Source: Lewinellaceae bacterium | Lineage (GTDB): Bacteria; Bacteroidota; Bacteroidia; Chitinophagales; Saprospiraceae | Direction: 5' to 3' | DNA: 64,000 nt | Assembly (NCBI GenBank): GCA_020636315.1 | Contig: JACJYA010000003.1 | Span: 248,001 to 312,000, forward strand | Shown: one piece after another, positions 52,591 through 60,700 of the stretch | Numbering within the stretch: position 1 is the stretch's first letter | Layout of the letters: each line of letters opens with the position of its first letter | The notes under the pieces: generated by a model | Told to the model about the DNA's origin: nothing | Database searches by the model: none | Seen by the model: the letters and a program-made list of their open reading frames with translations, nothing else | Translations under genes and position numbers: made by a program

Positions 52591-53895
52591 TCAGGCATAA
52601 CTTGCTGCCATTTTCCGGAAGTCCTTCATTATTTCCGCCCTGCCATTCAGAAGCTTTTTCTTTTCCTTTTCCGGAAGGCTCCGCAGTTTTTGGTTTTTCC
52701 GGTAAAGAGCCCAAAACTCCATGTAATAGAGTGCGAGATACCCCATCAGCAACAGGGATATCACCATGGGGATAATTATCCAAAATCCGGTAAAAAGAGC
52801 CATTAATAACCAGGCCAGCAGATAAATGAGATGCGTTCCCAGGTTGGCTGCCCACCTTACCGGAGCCTTAAACTCCAGCATTTTCACCTGGGTATCCGAA
52901 ATATATTTCGCTAGCCAGACGGGAGGATAGTTCCAGAGAAAACCCAGGAGAAAAAGAGGAAACCCCAGTACCAGGGCAAAGAACCCCAAAATTCTGTTAA
53001 CTGGCTTACCGGCCAGAGCCTGGTCATCAATGCCCAGGCTATGTAATTCCTCAAAATAATCCGAAACTTTTTGATTCAACTCCTTCTTTTCCTTCTCAGG
53101 CAAACGGTTTACTGTTTCTGCAACCCTCATTTCCAACTCGAGGGGCCTGCGGTGGTGGGCAATAACCGGCAGAACGGACTGAGGCTGCTCCGTGCGGTAC
53201 ATTTGAAGCAATTGTTCCACCAGCTTTTCGTCCTCCGGACGGTCGATGATAACCAGGCTTCGCTCCAGTTTTTCCCTCAGTATATCCGTCAGGGTGGCCA
53301 TACCCTGGTTGGCATTTTCCTCAAACTCTTTCAGGAAGTGGCTGGCGCGAATAGGTTCTCCGAAGTCGATCATCACTTTTGAACGAGGCTGGTCAGCGTA
53401 GGTGAAATTTACGCCTACAGGGACTATAAAGACTTCTTCGAGATCGTTGGGATGGCGTTCAAGAGTGCCCATCGCGATACGGGCAGTTCCTTTCTGCAGA
53501 GGACCCAGGCGTTTTTCCTGTTTGGTCCGGCCTTCCGCAAGTATCATTATGGTTTTCCGCCGGGCCAAAGCAGAATAGCAGGCTTCAAAAGTAGAATAAT
53601 TGTCTTTGAGCTTTCCATAACCACCATCTTTAAGGCGGAAAACGGGAAGAATATTAAGCCCTTTCAGCAACAGCGCATAAAAGTTCTTATTGAAGAGGTC
53701 TCCCCGGGCTAAAAAATACAATGGCCGGCCGAGAAAGCAAGCCAGAATGCAAGGTTCCAGAAAAGCCGTAGGATGGTTTGCAGCCAGTATGACTGCTTCA
53801 TTTCGGGGTATCCTTTCAGTGTGAGACAGGTAGATCTTACGATAAAAGGCCTTTAACCCCAGCCTTGCTATCGGCCTGACAATAGGATAAAGCAT
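52591..53895 (-). CDS. 1-acylglycerol-3-phosphate acyltransferase-like (PlsC family) membrane protein
   Basis: The product has 434 residues. The acyltransferase core (about 15-230) starts with VILAANHPTAFLEPCILACF, where the active-site NHxxx(F)xD pattern reads NHPTAFLEP (the Asp is Glu), and later ILAEGRTKQEKRLGPLQKGT, which matches the glycerol-phosphate-binding block. The C-terminal half has hydrophobic helices (ILGFFALVLGFPLFLLGFLW and THLIYLLAWLLMALFTGFWI). It probably transfers an acyl chain to a phospholipid or to another lipid head. The extra membrane half and Asp-to-Glu change suggest a variant substrate. Confidence 0.85.
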   Translation of the reverse strand: MLYPIVRPIARLGLKAFYRKIYLSHTERIPRNEAVILAANHPTAFLEPCILACFLGRPLYFLARGDLFNKNFYALLLKGLNILPVFRLKDGGYGKLKDNYSTFEACYSALARRKTIMILAEGRTKQEKRLGPLQKGTARIAMGTLERHPNDLEEVFIVPVGVNFTYADQPRSKVMIDFGEPIRASHFLKEFEENANQGMATLTDILREKLERSLVIIDRPEDEKLVEQLLQMYRTEQPQSVLPVIAHHRRPLELEMRVAETVNRLPEKEKKELNQKVSDYFEELHSLGIDDQALAGKPVNRILGFFALVLGFPLFLLGFLWNYPPVWLAKYISDTQVKMLEFKAPVRWAANLGTHLIYLLAWLLMALFTGFWIIIPMVISLLLMGYLALYYMEFWALYRKNQKLRSLPEKEKKKLLNGRAEIMKDFRKMAASYA

Positions 53896-54183
53896 TACGT
53901 TTAATTATGTGATGTTCAACGACACAAAATTAGCAAACTGAATCTGTAAATGGCCATAGTACCGGAATTTCCACATGAAAACCCGTTGGCTTCGCCAGAA
54001 ATTTAAGAGGGCCAGCCTGTAACTTTTTTCGCCTTATACATTATGAAGACGGAACAAAAGAAAAAACACCTTCAGAAACCAACGCTTTTCCGGCGTTCTA
54101 AGCCACGGGCACTTTATGGAAAAAATCTTTATTTAATGCTTTCGAATTTGCAATTTAGCCGTACTCTTGCAAAAACCGTTCGA

Positions 54184-54744
54184 ATGAGCGCGCCCAAAAG
54201 GACTGTTTCTGCGGCAGAAATGCAGGAAGAGTGGCTGGAAGTGCAAGCCGCTCAAGGTGACCCCGCCTTGTTCCGGCCGCTCTATGAGCGTTATTATGAA
54301 GATATTTTCCTCTTTGTCTTTCGCCGAACAACCGATGAAGCGCTGACCGCCGACCTCTGTTCCCAGGTTTTTCTGAAGGCTTTACAACGAATCAGAGATT
54401 ACGAATATAAAGGCGTGCCCTTTTCTGCCTGGCTCTACCGCATTGCCAGCAATGAGGTGGCGCAGCACTACCGAAAGCATAAAAAGAACAGGGTGGTAAG
54501 TGTGGAGGAAACCAATATATCCGGCCTGTTCGAAGAAATGGAAGAACGCGATGATGAAGAACACCGGCAACTACTACTGGATACATTAGACAGCTTAAAG
54601 GAAGACGACCTGCAACTGATCGAACTTCGCTTTTTCGAAGAACGGCCCTACAAGGAAATTGCAGAAATACTCGGCATTACGGAAAATAATGCCAAAGTGA
54701 AAACCTTCCGGATACTGAACAGAATGAAAAAAAAGATGAGTTGA
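54184..54744 (+). CDS. ECF-type RNA polymerase sigma factor
   Basis: The product has about 186 residues from ATG 54184 (MSAPKRTVSAAEMQEEWLEV). The frame is open from 54043, but the extra 47 residues are Lys/Arg-rich with no sigma homology. A TACTCTTG near -7 box at 54162-54169 supports the later start. Region 2 is AQGDPALFRPLYERYYEDIF and VFLKALQRIRDYEYKGVPFS with AWLYRIASNEVAQHYRKHKK, region 4 is IELRFFEERPYKEIAEILGI with TENNAKVKTFRILNRMKKKM. It precedes a membrane protein gene by 41 bases; the two probably form a signalling unit. A GTGCTG-TTT-CAGCAC hairpin lies between them. Confidence 0.88.
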   Translation: MSAPKRTVSAAEMQEEWLEVQAAQGDPALFRPLYERYYEDIFLFVFRRTTDEALTADLCSQVFLKALQRIRDYEYKGVPFSAWLYRIASNEVAQHYRKHKKNRVVSVEETNISGLFEEMEERDDEEHRQLLLDTLDSLKEDDLQLIELRFFEERPYKEIAEILGITENNAKVKTFRILNRMKKKMS

Positions 54745-54785
54745 TGGTTGAATAGTGCTGTTTCAGCACCTAAACCACAGAAGAT

Positions 54786-56552
54786 ATGGGCAATAACTAC
54801 AACTTTAGATTTAACCCAAAGCTGCCTTCCCGTGAGGATATACAGCGCCACAAGGATTTTGGCGCCTTGCTGAGGCGGTACAAGAGCCAGAAGGATGGGC
54901 AGCGCACCCGAAGGCTCCGGAGGCTGAGGGTTATATCCATCAGCAGTGCAGCGGCGGCGGCCATAGCGGCTATTGCTATCGTCCTGGGAGGTGTATTTTC
55001 TGCTCCGAACAAACCTGCCCTGACCGCCGGAGAATACTTTGCCGGGCAAAAATTCATTCAACCTCCGTTGGCCGATGAGGTGCAGCCTCAGTTCGCCAGC
55101 TTCCGGGTTAATGCCAATCAGGGAGGTGTCTATGAATACCCCAGCGGCTCCCGCCTCGTCGTGCCTGCCGCTGCCTTCGCAGACGACCGCGGCAGGCTTA
55201 TCGAAGGGGAGGTCGATATCCGGTACCGGGAAATGCACGACTATCTGGATTTTTTCCTGGCAGGTATTCCGCTTACCTATGACTCGGCCGGCATACAGTA
55301 TCATCTGGAATCCGCCGGCATGATCGAGATCTACGCTGAAAAAGATGGGCAACCGGTTCAACTGGCTCCTGGGAAAAATATCGATGTAGAGCTGGTTTCC
55401 GAGATCATCGTACCCAGCCTTAACCTCAAAGCTCCTCCCCGCTACAATATTTACCAGTTGGATACTTTCTCCAGAGAGTGGCTGTATCAGGATGTTGATA
55501 ACATCCAGTTTGTCGAAGATGAGATCCTGGAGGAGAATGACCCGCTGCTCCAATACAAGCGGGAATTGCTGGGAAAATACGACGCCATTGATTCGAGGGC
55601 TGCCGAAGAACTCCATGCCATTGAGTCGGCCATTCCCAAACCGGTCGAACCGCTTCGCCCCTACCGGGCGGACCCCGGAAGGCCCACCCTGGAACTCAAT
55701 TTTCTGGATGGAAGCCTCAATATCGAAGATACCCGCAACGGAGAGGTTCAAAATGAGTTGGCCAAGCTGCAACAGATGTACAAAGGGGTGATCTGGCAGA
55801 TCTCTCCCAGCAGCCCCGCCTTCGACGAACGGGCATTCAGCGTCAGCTGGGAATCCGTCCGCATCCGGCCGGTAAACAACCGGGACTACGAACTGACTCT
55901 GATCCACCCTCAGAACCAGGTGACGCTTATCGTTAGCCCCGTCCTTACCGGAAATGATTACGAAACGGCGCTTCAGCGTTACGAAGAAGAACTCGGGGGC
56001 TTCAAGGCCGCTATGGCGGAATGGGAAGCCAGGCTCAAAGAGCAGAAAGAGGCACTGAAAGTACAGGTAGAACAACAAAAGGCGGAAGCCCTGGCAGCCT
56101 ACGACCGCCAGCTGGACAACCTGAAAGCCAGTGGCCAGCAATTCGGCGAAGCAAATAAGTATCTGGTCAAACGCAAAGTGGTGAACCGTTTCAAAGCTAC
56201 GGGTTTTGGTTTCTGGAATTGTGACCGCCTGTTGCTGCCTCCCGAACAAAGCATACAGGCAGCATTCCGGGATCAATATGGCAATTTTTATCGCCATCAT
56301 ACCGCCTATCTGGCCGAACGAAGTAAAAACACCATTTACCGCTTTTACGCTACTGACAATACAGCCCTTAAATTTGACCAGGATACCGACAAACTGCTCT
56401 GGATCGTAACGGATGATGGCAAGATCGCCCTGCTGCCCCCTGAGGCGTTTGAAAAAGCCGGAGCAAAAAAAGGAACATACACTTTTCAACTCAAGCTGAT
56501 CGATAAGGAAATCCGAAAGGAAGAAGATGTAAGAGCGCTTCTTCAGTTCTGA
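54786..56552 (+). CDS. Single-pass membrane protein paired with the ECF sigma factor
   Basis: The product has 588 residues. A cytoplasmic basic N-terminus (about 1-48) with MGNNYNFRFNPKLPSREDIQ is followed by one membrane helix (about 50-68, VISISSAAAAAIAAIAIVLG). The periplasmic part begins with a Bacteroidota-type domain around VYEYPSGSRLVVPAAAFADD and GRLIEGEVDIRYREMHDYLD. It contains a coiled coil (about 405-450, EAMAEWEARLKEQKEALK-like helix) and ends with YLAERSKNTIYRFYATDNTA and LLWIVTDDGKIALLPPEAFE. Its position suggests a sigma-factor partner, but no anti-sigma motif is visible. Family not recognised. Confidence 0.7.
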   Translation: MGNNYNFRFNPKLPSREDIQRHKDFGALLRRYKSQKDGQRTRRLRRLRVISISSAAAAAIAAIAIVLGGVFSAPNKPALTAGEYFAGQKFIQPPLADEVQPQFASFRVNANQGGVYEYPSGSRLVVPAAAFADDRGRLIEGEVDIRYREMHDYLDFFLAGIPLTYDSAGIQYHLESAGMIEIYAEKDGQPVQLAPGKNIDVELVSEIIVPSLNLKAPPRYNIYQLDTFSREWLYQDVDNIQFVEDEILEENDPLLQYKRELLGKYDAIDSRAAEELHAIESAIPKPVEPLRPYRADPGRPTLELNFLDGSLNIEDTRNGEVQNELAKLQQMYKGVIWQISPSSPAFDERAFSVSWESVRIRPVNNRDYELTLIHPQNQVTLIVSPVLTGNDYETALQRYEEELGGFKAAMAEWEARLKEQKEALKVQVEQQKAEALAAYDRQLDNLKASGQQFGEANKYLVKRKVVNRFKATGFGFWNCDRLLLPPEQSIQAAFRDQYGNFYRHHTAYLAERSKNTIYRFYATDNTALKFDQDTDKLLWIVTDDGKIALLPPEAFEKAGAKKGTYTFQLKLIDKEIRKEEDVRALLQF

Positions 56553-56608
56553 CCGGCAGAACATCTTGTTCGCCGTCAGGACAAATCATTTTTGTACTTT
56601 TCACGCAT

Positions 56609-56638
56609 AAGCTCCGGCCTGTGGCCGGAGCTTTTTTC
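56609..56638 (+). terminator. Intrinsic terminator
   Basis: An 11-bp stem AAGCTCCGGCC/GGCCGGAGCTT with a TGT loop and a T-run. It serves the plus-strand gene that ends at 56552; on the other strand the following bases are A-rich on the left side, so it may also stop leftward transcription. Confidence 0.92.
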
Positions 56639-57687
56639 TATTCCTCACCGTATATTCTCACTACCCGCTCCCCGGGCTTTGCGTACCCCCGGTACATGCC
56701 GGCCGAATTGAAGGGCATCGCCACATTACCCATCCTGTCTATTGCGATCAGCCCCCCGCTGCCTCCTGCTTCCTTCAGTTTCTCATGGATGACATAATTT
56801 GTAGCATCTTCAAGGTTAAGCCCCTTATATTCCATAAGGGCAGAGATGTCATAAGCAACGGCATAACGGATAAAATACTCCCCGTGGCCCGTACAGGACA
56901 CTCCACAGGTAGCATTGCTGGCATAAGTGCCGGCGCCAATAACCGGCACATCGCCAAAGCGGTTGTATCGCTTATTGGTCATGCCTCCGGTGGAAGTCCC
57001 GGCTGCGATGTTCCCTTTTTTATCCAGAGCCACGCAGCCTACCGTCCCATATTTGTGAGCCGGATCTGCATATAAAAAACCGGTCTCCTTGCTCTCGGCG
57101 GCTTTGGCGCGCTGAAGGGACTCCCAGCGGTTTTCTGTAAAAAAGTATTGTGGCTCAACAATTTCCAGCCCCTGCTCCTGTGCAAATTGCTCGGCTCCTT
57201 TTCCAGTAAGCAACACATGTCTGGAATGCTCCATCACTGCTCTGGCCGCCAGAATGGGATTCTTCACAGTAGTCACCCCTCCTACTGCCCCTGCATTGCG
57301 TGTGGCGCCGTCCATGATAGAGGCATCCAATTCATTCTTGCCTTCATGGGTAAAGACCGCCCCTTTTCCGGCATTGAACAGAGGAGAGTTCTCCAGGAAA
57401 ATAATAGCCTTTTGTACCGCATCTAAACTGCTGCCTCCTTTTTTGAGGACGCCTTCGCCGATATCCAGTGCATTATTGAGAGCTGTCGTGTATTCTTCCT
57501 CCTTTTCCGGAGTCATGTTCTCTTTCAGGATGGTGCCGGCCCCTCCGTGGATCACAATAGCGTACTTTGCCCTGCTGGTTGAAGGGGTTTCGATGGCCAC
57601 GGTTTCCTCTGTTTTTTCAGTTTCCCCGGCCTGGCTGCAAGCCAGCAACAGGTTTAAGGCCAGAAAAAAAATTGCAGATCTGATCAT
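56638..57687 (-). CDS. Isoaspartyl peptidase/L-asparaginase (Ntn-hydrolase), lipoprotein
   Basis: The product has 349 residues. The lipoprotein signal (MIRSAIFFLALNLLLAC, Cys 17) is unusual for this family, which is usually cytoplasmic. The N-terminal alpha part has YAIVIHGGAGTILKENMTPE and the beta part starts at the autoprocessing Thr in KYGTVGCVALDKKGNIAAGT, followed by STGGMTNKRYNRFGDVPVIG, with AGTYASNATCGVSCTGHGEY. It cleaves isoaspartyl peptides or asparagine after self-splitting. The extracytoplasmic location suggests scavenging of peptides in the periplasm. It is separated from the SprB gene by 42 bases on the same strand. Confidence 0.93.
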   Translation of the reverse strand: MIRSAIFFLALNLLLACSQAGETEKTEETVAIETPSTSRAKYAIVIHGGAGTILKENMTPEKEEEYTTALNNALDIGEGVLKKGGSSLDAVQKAIIFLENSPLFNAGKGAVFTHEGKNELDASIMDGATRNAGAVGGVTTVKNPILAARAVMEHSRHVLLTGKGAEQFAQEQGLEIVEPQYFFTENRWESLQRAKAAESKETGFLYADPAHKYGTVGCVALDKKGNIAAGTSTGGMTNKRYNRFGDVPVIGAGTYASNATCGVSCTGHGEYFIRYAVAYDISALMEYKGLNLEDATNYVIHEKLKEAGGSGGLIAIDRMGNVAMPFNSAGMYRGYAKPGERVVRIYGEE

Positions 57688-57729
57688 AGTTCTTGAATTG
57701 GTACTGAAAAATTACAGCCCTGGTTATTA

Positions 57730-60700
57730 TTATCGGATCAAAGTAGTGTGGCCGGTAAACTCTTCGCGGTAGCCGTCGATGAACTCTACGCCAAGGTGCC
57801 AGATATAGACTCCTCCCGATACGGGTTGGCCCCGGAAGGTCCCGTCCCAGCCATAATCCACATCATTGGGTTTAAATTCATTGGCAGTAAAAACCAGTTC
57901 ACCCCAACGATCATAGACCCTAAAGTAGCGGATGCGTATTTCAATATCTTCTTTTGCGTGAACCAGCAATTTGTCATTACTGCCATCTCCATTAGGCGTA
58001 AAACCGGTAGGTACAAAAACCGGGCGAACCTTTTCCGGATAAACATTCACAATATCTTCTCCTTCACAGCCTTTTTCATCCGTAACCACCAGGCGAAGGC
58101 TTACCTGGGTTGTTACTGTAGCCAGAGGCTCCCTGCAGTCAAAACAACTCAGAAGGCTGGAATCTGCCGGCTCCCAGGAATAACCAAGCATTCCTGCCCC
58201 ACCCGTAATTTCCGGCTGCAGCTGTACGGATTCACCGAAATTCACGGGCAGGGTTTCGCCTAGTTCTACAACAATCGGGCCCGGTTCTCCAATCCTTACC
58301 GGTTCAGAGCGGAAAGTGCACCCATTATAATCACGAGCCTGAACCGTATAAAGCCCCGGTTCCAACCCGATAAAAATATTGCTTCCGGAAAAGAATTCAC
58401 CATCCAGGCTGTACCGGTAGAAAGGAGTGCCACCTGTAGTTTCTATCTCGATGCGGCCATCGTGTTTTCCAAAACAACTGACATCAAATGGAGCAACAGT
58501 AGCCTGCAAAGGAAGGCCCGGCTGGCCGACTTCCAATTCTTCTACGACCTCACATCCGGCAGCGTCTGTGATGGATAAAGCGTAACTGCCGGCAGCCAGG
58601 TTATCCAGTACAGAGCCCGTCGATCCATCAGGCCAATGATACACAAAAGGAGGTAGGCCGCCACTAGCCTGAACCTGTACTGAGCCATCGGACTCCCCAT
58701 AACATTTCACCGCTTCAATTTCCAGAGACACGTCGATAGGGCTGGCTTCCAGCACCTGGTCAGTACGGGTGGCCCGGCAGCCATTTGCATCTGTCACAGT
58801 CACCGAGTAGGCGCCCACTCCCAGTCCCTCTAACTCTAGTCCTGTTTCGCCTGTGCTCCACAGGATGTTATAGGGCGCCATTCCTCCGGAAATGGAAAGA
58901 GAAAGTGTTCCATCCATATCTCCGGAACAGGATACGCGCCCGGCTACCGTCTCCAGTTGGATGGCAGCAGGTTCACCGACAGTGACGGAAGCCATGGCAG
59001 TACATCCCAGGCCATCCATTACAGTCAGGGAATAAACGCCGGCAACGAGGTTAACGGCCTGAGGCCCGGAAGGAGCCCCATGGCTCCAATCGAAAGAATA
59101 ATTTCCGCTCCCCCCACTGACAACCGCCGTAACTGAACCGTCCGCACCACCATTACAGCTCACATCCTGCTTTTCCAGAGCCAGGCTGATAGCGGGAATG
59201 CCGTCAACCAATACGGTATCCAGGAGAACACACCCTTCGGCGTCAGCGACAGTAAGCATGTAAGTGCCCATTTCCAGGTTCTGAGCAGTGGCCTGAGATT
59301 GCCCGTCGCTCCAGGAATAACTATAAGGTGGGGTTCCTCCCTGTACACTGGCGAAGGCCGAACCATCCGGTTGGGGGTTGCAGGTAGCTGCCTGGGTGGA
59401 AAATGTATTTTCCAGGGCCTCCGGTTCTTCCAGCAGGATGGTGTCCATTTCAATACATCCATTCCCGTCTGTAACTGTTACAAAGTGAGCACCGGCAGCC
59501 AGGCCGGAAACGGAAGGGCCGCTTTGTCCGTTACTCCAGATATAGGTATAGGTTCCCGTTCCTCCCGTCGCAGTAGCGGTAGCCATGCCATCTCCTCCTC
59601 CATTGCAGGAAGGCCCGTCGCCTGCCACCTCAACACTAACAGGAACGGCCTCCCCAATTTCCGTCATTCCATTGGCCTGGCAGCCATTTGCATCACTTAC
59701 CACCACTGAAACCTGGCCGGGAGGCAGGCCCGTTGCTGTCGGCGCATTTTGCCCGTTTTCCCAAAGGTAAGAATACCCGCCGGCGCCGCCGGAAGGCACA
59801 ACCGTAGCCATACCATCAGAGATTCCGGTACAGGAAGCAGGAACTGAAGAAAATTCAAGGGCAATGGGCTGTGGGCTATCAACCTGAAGCTGAATTTCCA
59901 GAGAACAGCCATTCAGGTCGGTTACCGTCACCGTATAGTTTCCGGCAGCCAGTCCGGTTCGGGCCGACGGGCCGACACCTATATCATTCCAGTTATAAGA
60001 ATAGCCCGGCTCCCCGCCACTAAGCAAAAGCCCGGCGCTGCCATCGGCAACACCAGGGCAACTGGCAGGCTGTACGTCGAGAAAATAATCAAGGGGCTCC
60101 GGTTCTCCAACCATGGCTTCTTCTTCCAGGATGCAACCATTTGCATCCGTAATTTCCAGAACATACTGCCCGGCAGCTATCCCGGACAGGCCCGGCCCAA
60201 GGCCGATAACACTCATAGAAGTATCCCGCCAGGAATACGAGTAACTACCGGTGCCGCCGGATACCATTGCCGATACTGAAGCCGTAGCACTATCAGCACA
60301 GGAAGCATCGGCCACAGCAAACTGGGCTTGAAGAGGCAGCGGTTCCTCAATCAGGAAGGAAGCGGCCTCCTCACATCCGTTGCCGTCAGAAACCGTCACT
60401 TCGTAACTTCCTGCCAGGAGCCCAACTGCCTGGCCCGGGCTGGTACCAACAATGACACCAGCCCCAAAATCATAACTATAACCCCCTACCCCACCGGAAG
60501 CGATAACAGCTGCTGTTCCGTTGGCTGCCCCGGCGCAACGCACCGAATCAGTCATCACTTCAAGGGTGAGTGGCTCTGGTTCTAACACTTCCAGTTCATA
60601 AGAATAACTGCAGGAATTGGCATCCGTCAGCTGCAACTGGTAAATACCTGCTGAAAGGCCGGTGGCAACTGAATCCGTTTGGCCGTCGCTCCAGTTGAAA

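Noticed and set aside
54043..54183. 47-residue N-terminal extension of the second ECF sigma factor
   Set aside because: Lys/Arg-rich, no sigma similarity, and a near -7 box lies inside it; kept only as a less likely alternative start.
54648..56564. 638-codon open frame on the minus strand
   Set aside because: It is the mirror of the ECF partner gene at 54786-56552, with no recognisable domain; the plus-strand protein has a membrane helix and family-like blocks.
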